This document shows, piece after piece, positions 43,301 to 55,960 of a stretch of DNA of 64,000 nt. The DNA lies in the NCBI GenBank assembly GCA_946800325.1, contig OX326958.1:9434001-9498000 (forward strand), written 5' to 3'. Within the stretch, counting starts at the first letter, position 1. The number at the start of each line of letters is the position of its first letter. The translations under genes were made by a program, and so were the position numbers. This DNA is from Luzula sylvatica. Lineage: Eukaryota > Streptophyta > Magnoliopsida > Poales > Juncaceae. The notes below the pieces were generated by a model, which was not told the DNA's origin, searched no databases, and saw only the letters and a list, made by a program, of their open reading frames with translations.

Positions 43301-45870
43301 ATTGAAGACTAACACACACAAATTTCAATTTTTTTTAAAAAATTTCTTAAAAGGTCAAAAACTAAAGTCTAACACCTTCAACAAATTGAATTAAGATATT
43401 TTTTAAAAAAATTTAAAATTGAAGTGTAACATAAGCAAAATACTCAATTTTCATTTCGTACTCAAAATACTCCGTAATTGAAGAGTAACACACACAAATT
43501 TCAATTTTTTCAAAAATTTCTTAAAACTTCAAAACCTGAAGTCTAACACCTTCAAAAAATTGAATTAAGATATTTTTAAAAAAAAATTAAAATTGAAGTG
43601 TCACACAAGCAAAATACTCAATTTTCATTTCGTACTCAAAATACTCCGTCATTGAAGACTAATACACACAAATCTCAATTTTTTCAAAAATTTCTTAAAA
43701 ATACAAAACCAGAAGCCTAACACCTTCCAAAAATTCGATTTCGATATTTTTCAAAAAAATTTAACATTGAATTGTAACACAAGCAAAATACTCAATTTTC
43801 ATTTCGTTCTCAAAATACTCCGTAATTGAAGACTAACACACACAAATTTCAATTTTTTCAAAAATATCATAAAAGTTCAAAAACTGAAGTCTAAAACCTT
43901 CAAAAAATTATATTAAGATATTTTTTAAAAAATGTTAAAATGGAAGTGTAACACAAGCAAAATACTCAATTTTCATTTTGTACTCAAAATACTCCGTAAT
44001 TGAAGACTAACACACACAAATTTCAATTTTTTCAAAAATTTCTTAAAAGTTCAAAAACTAAAGTCTAAAACCTTCAAAAAATTGAATTAAGATATTTTTT
44101 AAAAATTGATAAAATCGAAGTGTAACACAAGCAAAATACTCAATTTTCATTTCGTACTAAAAATACTCCGTAATTGAAGAATAACACACACAAATTTCAA
44201 TTTTTTCAAAAATTTCTTAATAGTTCAAAAACTGAAGTCTAACACCTTCAAAAAATTGAATTAAGATATTGTTTAAAAATATGTTAAAATTGAAGTCTAA
44301 CACAAGCAAAATACTCAATTTTCATGTTGTACTCAAAATACTCCGTAATTGAAGACCAACACACACAAATTTCAATTTTTTCAAAAATTTCTTAAAAAAA
44401 CAAAAACATAAGTCTAACACCTTCCAAAAATTCGATTATGATATTTTTCAAAAAAAATTAAAATTGAAGTGTAACACAAGCAGAATACTCAATTTTCATT
44501 TCGTACTCAAAATACTCCGTAATTGAAGACTAACACACATAAATTTCAATTTTTTATAAAATTTCTTATAAGTTCAAAAACTGAAGTCTAAAACCTTCAA
44601 AAAATTGAATTAAGATATTTTTTAAAAAATGTTAATATCGAAGTGTAACACAAGCAAAATACTCAATTTTGATTTCTTACTCAAAATACTCCATAATTGA
44701 AGACTAACACACACAAATTTCAATTTTTTCGAAAATTTCTTAAAAGTTCAAAAACTAAAGTCTAACAACTTCAAAAAATTGAATTAGGATATTTTTTAAA
44801 ATATGTTAAAATCGAAGTGTAACACAAGAAAAAAATATTAAATTTTCATGTTGTACTTAAAATACTCCGTAATTGAAGACTAACACACTCAAATTTCAAT
44901 TTTTTCAAAAATATCTTAAAAGTTCAAAAACTGAAGTCTAACACCTTCAAAAAATTTAAATAAGATATTTTTTTAAAAAAATTTATATTGCTGTGTAACA
45001 CAAGCAAAATACTCAATTTTCATTTCGTACTCAAAATACTCCGTAATTGAAGAATAACACACACAACTTCAAATTTTTTCAAAAATTTCTTAATAGTTCA
45101 AAAACTGAAGTCTAACACCTTCAAAAAATTGAATTAAGATATTGTTTAAAAATATGTTAAAATTGAAGTCTAACACAAGCAAAATACTCAATTTTCACGT
45201 CGTACTCAAAATACTCCGTCATTGAAGACTAACACACACAAATTTCAATTTTTTCAAAAATTTCTTAAAAATACAAAGACAGAAGTCTAACACCTTCCAA
45301 AAATTCGATTATGATATTTTTCAAAAAATATTAAAATTGAAGTGTAACACAAGCAAAATACTCAATTTTCATTTCGTATTCAAAATACTCCGTAATTAAA
45401 GACTAACACACATAAATTTCAATTTTTTCAAAAATTTCTTAAAAGGTCAAAAACTGAAGTCTAAAACCTTCGAAAAATTGAATTAAGATATTTTTTTAAA
45501 AATGTTAAAATCGAAGTGTAACACAAGCAAAATACTCAATTTTCATTTCGTACTCAAAATACTCCGTAATTGAAGACTAACACACACAAATTTCAATTTT
45601 TTCAAAAATTTCATAAAAGTTCAAAAACTAAAGTCTAACACCTTCAAAAAATTGAATTAAGATATTTAAAAAAAAAAATTAAAATTTAAGTGTAACACAA
45701 GCAAAATACTCAATTTTCATTTCGTACTCAAAATACTCCGTAATTGAAGACCAACACACACAAATTTTAATTTTTTGAAAAATTTCTTAAAAGTTCAAAC
45801 ACTGAAGTCTAACACCTTCAGAAAATTGAATTAAGATATTTTAAAAAAAAAATTAAAATTTATATGTAGC
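40360..45870 (+). repeat. Mixed satellite segment with a diverged relative of the 12-monomer HOR
   Basis: No tandem HOR is clear here. From about 42,530 to 43,900 the monomer order follows that of about 20,040-21,450. Shared marks are the CTCATTTTTCATTTCG form, CTAAACCCTTC, the GAGGACTAACACGC monomer, and the one-base-longer GAAGGACTAAC at about 42,956 (about 20,653 in the HOR). One monomer present near 20,430-20,600 is absent, and substitutions are more frequent than between the tandem copies, so this is an older dispersed relative. Confidence 0.6.
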
Positions 45871-46204
45871 ACAAGCAAAATACTCAATTTTCATTTCGTA
45901 CTCAAAATACTCCGTCATTGAAGACTAACACACACAAATTTCAATTTTTTCAAAAATTTCTTAAAATTTCCAAAACTAAAGTCTAACACCTTCAAAAAAT
46001 TGAATTAAGATATTTTTTAAAAATATGTTATAATTGAAGTCTAACACAATAAAAATACTTAATTTTCATGTGGTACTCAAAATACTATGTAATTGAGGAC
46101 TAACACGCACAAATTTCAATTTTTTCAAAAATTTCTAAAAAATTCAAAAACAGAAGTCTAACACCTTCAAAAAATTGATTTAAGATATTTTTAAAAATAT
46201 GTTA

Positions 46205-46320
46205 AAATCGAAGTGTAACACAAGCAAATTTTAATTTTAATTGAGGACTAACACACACAAATTTTTTAATTGATTTAAGATATTTTTGCTTTGTACTCAA
46301 AATACTCCATAATTGAGGAC
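46205..46320 (+). repeat. Rearranged, shortened satellite monomers
   Basis: After GAAGTGTAACACAAGCAAATT at about 46,211 the end of subunit C is missing and GAGGACTAACACACAC follows at about 46,243. That subunit A runs directly into the tail of B (GATTTAAGATATTTTTGC) and then into the end of C (TTTGTACTCAAAATACTCC). The next GAGGAC comes at about 46,315, so about 72 bp replaces a normal monomer. The same arrangement recurs about 2,486 bp later, near 48,700-48,806. One rearrangement copied by the larger duplication is the simplest reading. Confidence 0.7.
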
Positions 46321-47360
46321 TAACACATACAAATTTTAATTTTTTCAAAAATTTCTTGAAAAAACATAAACAGAAGTCTAACAACTTCAAAAAATTTAAT
46401 TAAGATATTTTTTAAAATATGTTAAAATCGAATCGTAACACAAGAAAAAAATATTAAATTTTCATGTTGTACTCAAAATACTCCGCAATTGAAGACTAAC
46501 ACACACAAATTTCAATTTTTTCAAAACTTTCTTAAAAGTTCAAAAACTGAAGTCTAATACTTTCAAAAAATTGAAATAAGATAATTTTTTAAAAAAATTT
46601 ATATTGCTGTGTAACACAAGCAAAATACTCAATTTTCATTTCATACTCAAAATACTCCGTAATTGAAGAATAACACACACAAATTTCAATTTTTTCAAAA
46701 ATTTCTTAATATATCAAAAACTGAAGTCTAACACCTTCAAAAAATTGAATTAAGATATTGTTTAAAAATATGTTAAAATTGAAGTCTAACACAAGCAAAA
46801 TACTCAATTTTCATGTTGTACTAAAAATACTCCGTAATTGAAGACTAACACACACAAATTTCAATTTTTACAAAAATTTCTTAAAAATACAAAAACAGAA
46901 GTGTAACACCTTCCAAAAATTCGATTATAATATTTTTCAAAAAATATTAAAATTGAAGTGTAACACAAGCAAAATACTCAATTTTCATTTCGTATTCAAA
47001 ATACTCCGTAATTAAAGACTAACACACATAAATTTCAATTTTTTCAAAAATTTCTTAAAAGTTCAAAAACTGAAGTCTAAAACCTTCGAAAAATTGAATT
47101 AAGATATTTTTTAAATAATGCTAAAATCGAAGTGTAACACAAGCAAAATACTCAATTTTCATTTCGTACTCAAAATACTCCGTAATTGAAGACTAACACA
47201 CACAAATTTCAATTTTTTCAAAAATTTCTTAAAAGTTCAAAAACTAAAGTCTAACACCTTCAAAAAATTGAATTCAGTTATTTTTAAAAAAAATTAAAAT
47301 TGAAGTGTAACACAAGCAAAATACTCAATTTTCATTTCGTACTCAAAATACTCCGTAATT

Positions 47361-47534
47361 GAAGACTAACACACACAAATTTCAATTTTTTCAAAAATTT
47401 CTTAAAAGTTCAAAAACTGAAGTCTAACACCTTCAAAAAATTGAATTAAGATATTTTTTAAAAAAAATTAAAATTGAAGTGTAACACAAGCAAAATACTC
47501 AATTTTCATTTCGTACTCAAAATACTCCGTCATT
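47361..47534 (+). repeat. Representative satellite monomer showing three ~58-bp subunits
   Basis: This 174-bp copy is close to the common form. Subunit A begins with GAAGAC at 47,361, subunit B with GAAGTC at 47,419, subunit C with GAAGTG at 47,476, and the next monomer at 47,535, giving 58, 57 and 59 bp. All three share GAAGnnTAACAC followed by A-rich and T-rich tracts. A carries runs such as CAATTTTTTCAAAAATTTC, B carries TTGAATTAAGATATTTT, and C carries CAATTTTCATTTCGTAC and most of the CpG dinucleotides. The shared box and equal lengths suggest the monomer arose from a trimer of an older ~58-bp repeat; that origin is inference. Confidence 0.8.
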
Positions 47535-49699
47535 GAAGACTAATACACACAAATCTCAATTTTTTCAAAAATTTCTTAAAACTTCAAAACCTGAAGTCTA
47601 ACACCTTCAAAAAATTGAATTAAGATATTTTAAAAAAAAAATTAAAATTGAAGTGTCACACAAGCAAAATACTCAATTTTCATTTCGTACTCAAAATACT
47701 CCGTCATTGAAGACTGATACACACAAATCTCAATTTTTTCAAAAATTTCTTAAAAATACAAAACCAGAAGCCTAACACCTTCCAAAAATTCGATTTCGAT
47801 ATTTTTCAAAAAAATTTAACATTGAAGTGTAACACAAGCAAAATACTCAATTTTCATTTCGTTCTCAAAATACTCCGTAATTGAAGACTAACACACACAA
47901 ATTTCAATTTTTTCAAAAATTTCTTAAAAGTTCAAAAACTGAAGTCTAAAACCTTCAAAAAATTAAATTAAGATATTTTTTAAAAAATGTTAAAATGGAA
48001 GTGTAACACAAGCAAAATACTCAATTCTAATTTTGTACTCAAAATACTCCGTAATTGAAGACCAACACACACAAATTTCAATTTTTTCAAAAATTTCTTA
48101 AAAGTTCAAAAACTAAAGTCTAAAACCTTCAAAAAATTGAATTAAGATATTGTTTAAAAATATGTTAAAATTGAAGTCTAACACAAGCAAAATACTCAAT
48201 TTTCATGTTGTACTCAAAATACTCCGTAATTGAAGACCAACACACACAAATTTCAATTTTTTCAAAAATTTCTTAAAAAAACAAAAACATAAGTCTAACA
48301 CCTTCCAAAAATTCGATTATGATATTTTTCAAAAAAAATTAAAATTGAAGTGTAACACAAGCAAAATACTCAATTTTCATTTCGTACTCAAAATACTCCG
48401 TCATTGAAGACTAACACACACAAATTTCAATTTTTTCAAAAATTTCTTAAAAGTTCCAAAACTAAAGTCTAACACCTTCAAAAAATTGAATTAAGATATT
48501 TTTAAAAAAAATGTTATAATTGAAGTCTAACACAACAAAAATACTTAATTTTCATGTGGTACTCAAAATACTCTGTAATTGAGGACTAACACGCACAAAT
48601 TTCAATTTTTTCAAAAATTTCTAAAAAATTCAAAAACATAAGTCTAACACCTTCAAAAAATTGATTTAAGATATTTTTAAAAATATGTTAAAATCGAAGT
48701 GTAACACAAGCAAATTTTAAATTTAATTGAGGACTAACACACACAAATTTTTTAATTGATTTAAGATATTTTTGCTTTGTACTCAAAATACTCCATAATT
48801 GAGGACTAACACATACAAATTTTAATTTTTTCAAAAATTTCTTGAAAAAACATAAACAGAAGTCTAACAACTTCAAAAAATTTAATTAAGATATTTTTTA
48901 AAATATGTTAAAATCGAATTGTAACACAAGAAAAAAATATTAAATTTTCATGTTGTACTCAAAATACTCCGCAATTGAAGACTAACACACACAAATTTCA
49001 ATTTTTTCAAAACATTCTTAAAAGTTCAAAAACTGAAGTCTAGTACTTTCAAAAAATTGAAATAAGATAATTTTTTAAAAAAATTTATATTGCGGTGTAA
49101 CACAAGCAAAATACTAAATTTTCATTTCATACTCAAAATACTCCGTAATTGAAGAATAACACACACAAATTTCAATTTTTTCAAAAATTTCTTAATAGAC
49201 CAAAAACTGAAGTCTAACACCTTCAAAAAATTGAATTAAGATATTGTTTAAAAATATGTTAAAATTGAAGTCTAACACAAGCAAAATACTCAATTTTCAT
49301 GTTGTACTAAAAATACTCCGTAATTGAAGACTAACACACACAAATTTCAATTTTTACAAAAATTTCTTAAAAATACAAAAACAAAAGTCTAACACCTTCC
49401 AAAAATTCGATTATCATATTTTTCAATAAATATTACAATTGAAGTGTAACTCAAGCAAAATACTCAATTTTCATTTCGTACTCAAAATACTCCGTAATTG
49501 AAGACTAACACACATAAATTTCAATTTTTTCAAAAATTTCTTAAAAGTTCAAAAACTGAAGTCTAAAACCTTCGAAAAATTGAATTAAGATATTTTTTAA
49601 ATAATGCTAAAATCGAAGTGTAACACAAGCAAAATACTCAATTTTCATTTCGTACTCAAAATACTCTGTAATTGAAGACTAACACACACAAATTTTAAT

Positions 49700-52600
49700 T
49701 TTTTCAAAAATTTCTTAAAAGTTCAAAAACTAAAGTCTAACACCTTCAAAAAATTGAATTCAGTTATTTTTAAAAAAAATTTAAAATTGAAGTGTAACAC
49801 AAGCAAAATACTCAATTTTCATTTCGTACTCAAAATACTCCGTAATTGAAGACTAACACACACAAATTTCAATTTTTTCAAAAATTTCTTAAAAGTTCAA
49901 AAACTGAAGTCTAACACCTTCAAACAATTGAATTAAGATATTTTTTTTTTAAAAATTAAAATTGAAGTGTAACACAAGCAAAATACTCAATTTCATTTCG
50001 TACTCAAAATACTCCGTAATTGAGGACTAACACACATAAATTTCAATTTTTTAAAAATTTTCTTATAAGTTAAAAAACTGAAGTCTAAAACCTTCAAAAA
50101 ATTGAATTAAGATATTTTTTAAAAAATGTTAATATCGAAGTGTAACACAAGCAAAATACTCAATTTTGATTTCGTACTCAAAATACTCCATAATTGAAGA
50201 CTAACACACACAAATTTCAATTTTTTCAATAATTTCTTAAAAGTTCAAAAACTAAAGTCTAACAACTTCAAAAAATTGAATTAAGATATTTTTTAAAATA
50301 TGTTGAAATCGAAGTGTAACACAAGAAAAAAATATTAAATTTTCATGTTGTACTCAAAATACTCCGTAATTGAAGACTAACACACAAATTTCAATTTTTT
50401 CAAAAATTTCTTAAAAGTTCAAAAACTGAAGTCTAACACCTTCAAAAAATTGAAATAAAATATTTTTTTAAAAAAATTTATATTGCTGTGTAACACAAGC
50501 AAAATACTCAATTTTCATTTCGTACTGAAAATACTCCGTAATTGAAGAATAACATACACAACTTTAAATTTTTTCAAAAATTTCTTAATAGTTCAAAAAC
50601 TGAAGTCTTAACACCTTCAAAAAATTGAATTAAGATATTGTTTAAAAATATGTTAAAATTGAAGTCTAACACAAGCAAAATACTCAATTTTCACGTTGTA
50701 CTCAAAATACTCCGTAATTGAAGACTAACACACACAAATTTCAATTTTTTCAAAAATTTCCTAAAAATACAAAGACAGAAGTGTAACACCTTCCAAAAAT
50801 TCGATTATGATATTTTTCAAAAAATATTAAAATTGAAGTGTAACACAAGCAAAATACTCAATTTTCATTTCGTATTCAAAATACTCCGTAATTAAAGACT
50901 AACACACATAAATTTCAATTTTTTCAAAAATTTCTTAAAAGTTCAAAAACTGAAGTCTAAAACCTTCGAAAAATTGAATTAAGATGTTTTTTAAATAATG
51001 CTAAAATCGATGTGTAACACAAGCAAAATACTCAATTTTCATTTCGTACTCAAAATACTCCGTAATTGAAGACTAACACACACAAATTTCAATTTTTTCA
51101 AAAATTTCTTAAAAGTTCAAAAACTAAAGTCTAACACCTTCAAAAAATTGAATTCAGTTATTTTTAAAAAAAATTAAAATTGAAGTGTAACACAAGCAAA
51201 ATACTCAATTTTCATTTCGTACTCAAAATACTCCGTAATTGAAGACTAACACACACAAATTTCAATTTTTTCAAAAATTTCTTAAAAGTTCAAAAACTGA
51301 AGTCTAACACCTTCAAAAAATTGAATTAAGATATTTTTTTAAAAAAATTAAAATTGAAGTGTAACACAAGCAAAATACTCAATTTTCATTTCGTACTCAA
51401 AATACTCCGTCATTGAAAACTAACACACACAAATTTCAATTTTTTCAAAAATTTCTTAATAGATCAAAAACTGAAGTCTAACACCTTCAAAAAATTGAAT
51501 TAAGATATTGTTTAAAAATATGTTAAAATTGAAGTCTAACACAAGCAAAATACTCAATTTTCATGTTGTACTAAAAATACTCCGTAATTGAAGACTAACA
51601 CACACAAATTTCAATTTTTACAAAAATTTCTTCAAAATACAAAAACAAAAGTCTAACACCTTCCAAAAATTCGATTATGATATTTTTCAATAAATATTAC
51701 AATTGAAGTGTAACTCAAGCAAAATACTCAATTTTCATTTCGTACTCAAAATACTCCGTAATTGAAGACTAACACACATAAATTTCAATTTTTTCAAAAA
51801 TTTCTTAAAAGTTCAAAAACTGAAGTCTAAAACCTTCGAAAAATTGAATTAAGATATTTTTTAAATAATGCTAAAATCGAAGTGTAACACAAGGAAAATA
51901 CTCAATTTTCATTTCGTACTCAAAATACTCCGTAATTGAAGACTAACACACACAAATTTCAATTTTTTCAAAAATTTCTTAAAAGTTCAAAAACTAAAGT
52001 CTAACACCTTCAAAAAATTGAATTCAGTTATTTTTAAAAAAAATTTAAAATTGAAGTGTAACACAAGCAAAATACTCAATTTTCATTTCGTACTCAAAAT
52101 ACTCCGTAATTGAAGACTAACACACACAAATTTCAATTTTTTCAAAAATTTCTTAAAAGTTCAAAAACTGAAGTCTAACACCTTCAAAAAATTGAATTAA
52201 GATATTTTTTTTTAAAAATTAAAATTGAAGTGTAACACAAGCAAAATACTCAATTTTCATTTCGTACTCAAAATACTCCGTAATTGAGGACTAACACACA
52301 TAAATTTCAATTTTTTAAAAATTTTCTTATAAGTTAAAAAACTGAAGTCTAAAACCTTCAAAAAAATTGAATTAAGATATTTTTTAAAAAATGTTAATAT
52401 CGAAGTGTAACACAAGCAAAATACTCAATTTTGATTTCGTACTCAAAATACTCCATAATTGAAGACTAACACACACAAATTTCAATTTTTTCAATAATTT
52501 CTTAAAAGTTCAAAAACTAAAGTCTAACAACTTCAAAAAATTGAATTAAGATATTTTTTAAAATATGTTGAAATCGAAGTGTAACACAAGAAAAAAATAT

Positions 52601-55600
52601 TAAATTTTCATGTTGTACTCAAAATACTCCGTAATTGAAGACTAACACACACAAATTTCAATTTTTTCAAAAATTTCTTAAAAGTTCAAAAACTGAAGTC
52701 TAACACCTTCAAAAAATTGAAATAAAACATTTTTTTAAAAAAATTTATATTGCTGTGTAACACAAGCAAAATACTCAATTTTCATTTCGTACTGAAAATA
52801 CTCAGTAATTGAAGAATAACATACACAACTTTAAATTTTTTCAAAAATTTCTTAATAGTTCAAAAACTGAAGTCTAACACCTTCAAAAAATTGAATTAAG
52901 ATATTGTTTAAAAATATGTTAAAATTGAAGTCTAACACAAGAAAAATACTCAATTTTCACGTTGTACTCAAAATACTCCGTAATTGAAGACTAACACACA
53001 CAAATTTCAATTTTTTCAAAAATTTCCTAAAAATACAAAGACAGAAGTGTAACACCTTCCAAAAATTCGATTATGATATTTTTCAAAAAATATTAAAATT
53101 GAAGTGTAACACAAGCAAAATACTCAATTTTCATTTCGTATTCAAAATACTCCGTAATTAAAGACTAACACACATAAATTTCAATTTTTTCAAAAATTTC
53201 TTAAAAGTTCAAAAACTGAAGTCTAAAACCTTCGAAAAATTGAATTAAGATATTTTTTAAATAATGCTAAAATCGAAGTGTAACACAAGCAAAATACTCA
53301 ATTTTCATTTCGTACTCAAAATACTCCGTAATTGAAGACTAACACACACAAATTTCAATTTTTTCAAAAATTTCTTAAAAGTTCAAAAACTAAAGTCTAA
53401 CACCTTCAAAAAATTGAATTCAGTTATTTTTAAAAAAAATTAAAATTCAAGTGTAACACAAGCAAAATACTCAACTTTCATTTCGTACTCAAAATACTCC
53501 GTAATTGAAGACTAACACACACAAATTTCAATTTTTTCAAAAATTTCTTAAAAGTTCAAAAACTGAAGTCTAACACCTTCAAAAAATTGAATTAAGATAT
53601 TTTTTAAAAAAAATTAAAATTGAAGTGTAACACAAGCAAAATACTCAATTTTCATTTCGTACTCAAAATACTCCGTCATTGAAGACTAACACACACAAAT
53701 TTCAATTTTTTCAAAAATTTCTTAATAGATCAAAAACTGAAGTCTAACACCTTCAAAAAATTGAATGAAGATATTGTTTAAAAATATGTTAAAATTGAAG
53801 TCTAACACAAGCAAAATACTCAATTTTCATGTTGTACTAAAAATACTCCGTAATTGAAGACTAACACACACAAATTTCAATTTTTACAAAAATTTCTTAA
53901 AAATACAAAAACAAAAGTCTAACACCTTCCAAAAATTCGATTATGATATTTTTCAATAAATATTACAATTGAAGTGCAACTCAAGCAAAATACTCAATTT
54001 TCATTTCGTACTCAAAATACTCCGTAATTGAAGACTAACACACATAAATTTCAATTTTTTCAAAAATTTCTTAAAAGTTCAAAAACTGAAGTCTAAAACC
54101 TTCGAAAAATTGAATTAAGATATTTTTTAAATAATGCTAAAATCGAAGTGTAACACAAGCAAAATACTCAATTTTCATTTCGTACTCAAAATACTCCGTA
54201 ATTGAAGACTAACACACACAAATTTCAATTTTTTCAAAAATTTCTTAAAAGTTCAAAAACTAAAGTCTAACACCTTCAAAAAATTGAATTCAGTTATTTT
54301 TAAAAAAAATTTAAAATTGAAGTGTAACACAAGCAAAATACTCAATTTTCATTTCGTACTCAAAATACTCCGTAATTGAAGACTAACACACACAAATTTC
54401 AATTTTTTCAAAAATTTCTTAAAAGTTCAAAAACTGAAGTCTAACACCTTCAAAAAATTGAATTAAGATATTTTTTTTTAAAAATTAAAATTGAAGTGTA
54501 ACACAAGCAAAATTCTCAATTTTCATTTCGTACTCAAAATACTCCGTAATTGAGGACTAACACACATAAATTTCAATTTTTTAAAAATTTTCTTATAAGT
54601 TAAAAAACTGAAGTCTAAAACCTTCAAAAAATTGAATTAAGATATTTTTTAAAAAATGTTAATATCGAAGTGTAACACAAGCAAAATACTCAATTTTGAT
54701 TTCGTACTAAAAATACTCCATAATTGAAGACTAACACACACAAATTTCAATTTTTTCAATAATTTCTTAAAAGTTCAAAAACTAAAGTCTAACAACTTCA
54801 AAAAATTGAATTAAGATATTTTTTAAAATATGTTGAAATCGAAGTGTAACACAAGAAAAAAATATTAAATTTTCATGTTGTACTCAAAATACTCCGTAAT
54901 TGAAGACTAACACACACAAATTTCAATTTTTTCAAAAATTTCTTAAAAGTTCAAAAACTGAAGTCTAACACCTTCAAAAAATTGAAATAAAATATTTTTT
55001 TAAAAAAATTTATATTGCTGTGTAACACAAGCAAAATACTCAATTTTCATTTCGTACTGAAAATACTCCGTAATTGAAGAATAACATACACAACTTTAAA
55101 TTTTTTCAAAAATTTCTTAATAGTTCAAAAACTGAAGTCTAACACCTTCAAAAAATTGAATTAAGATATTGTTTCAAAATATGTTAAAATTGAAGTCTAA
55201 CACAAGCAAAATACTCAATTTTCACGTTGTACTCAAAATACTCCGTAATTGAAGACTAACACACACAAATTTCAATTTTTTCAAAAATTTCCTAAAAATA
55301 CAAAGACAGAAGTGTAACACCTTCCAAAAATTCAATTATGATATTTTTCAAAAAATATTAAAATTAAAGTGTAACACAAGCAAAATACTCAATTTTCATT
55401 TCGTATTCAAAATACTCCGTAATTAAGGACTAACACACATAAATTTCAATTTTTTCAAAAATTTCTTAAAAGTTCAAAAACTGAAGTCTAAAACCTTCGA
55501 AAAATTGAATTAAGATATTTTTTAAATAATGCTAAAATCGAAGTGTAACACAAGCAAAGTACTCAATTTTCATTTCGTACTCAACATACTCCGTAATTGA

Positions 55601-55960
55601 AGACTAACACACACAAATTTCAATTTTTTCAAAAATTTCTTAAAAGTTCAAAAACTAAAGTCTAACACCTTCAAAAAATTGAATTCAGTTATTTTTAAAA
55701 AAAATTAAAATTGAAGTGTAACACAAGCAAAATACTCAATTTTCATTTCGTACTCAAAATACTCCGTAATTGAAGACTAACACACACAAATTTCAATTTT
55801 TTCAAAAATTTCTTAAAAGTTCAAAAACTGAAGTCTAACACCTTCAAAAAATTGAATTAAGATATTTTTTAAAAAAAATTAAAATTGAAGTGTAACACAA
55901 GCAAAATACTCAATTTTCATTTCGTACTCAAAATACTCCGTCATTGAAGACTAACACACA
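49700..55960 (+). repeat. 2,265-bp (13-monomer) higher-order repeat, nearly three units
   Basis: A variant of subunit B reading AATTCAGTTATTTTT occurs at 49,757, 51,151, 52,021, 53,417, 54,287 and 55,682. Alternate spacings are about 1,395 and 870 bp, and matching positions are 2,264-2,266 bp apart. The AAGAAAAAAATATT variant of subunit C, at 50,323, 52,588 and 54,853, gives the same 2,265-bp period. Each unit therefore carries two AATTCAGTTA monomers, eight and five monomers apart. Copies are highly similar, with a few single-base differences. Confidence 0.85.

Larger units (their letters stand above)
45870..50020 (+). repeat. 2,486-bp tandem duplication containing shortened monomers
   Basis: Points at 46,031/48,517, 46,442/48,928 and 47,271/49,757 are all 2,486 bp apart. 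The first copy spans about 45.87-48.36 kb; the second runs from about 48.36 kb and loses similarity near 50.02 kb. The period is not a whole number of monomers (about 14.3), because each copy carries shortened monomers near 46.21-46.32 kb and 48.70-48.81 kb. The copies differ at more positions than those of the 4,505-bp duplication. Confidence 0.75.

Noticed and set aside
46202..48876. Minus-strand 62-codon frames at 46,202-46,390 and 48,688-48,876
   Set aside because: Their coordinates coincide with the rearranged shortened monomers. The deletions merely remove stops, and composition is that of the satellite.
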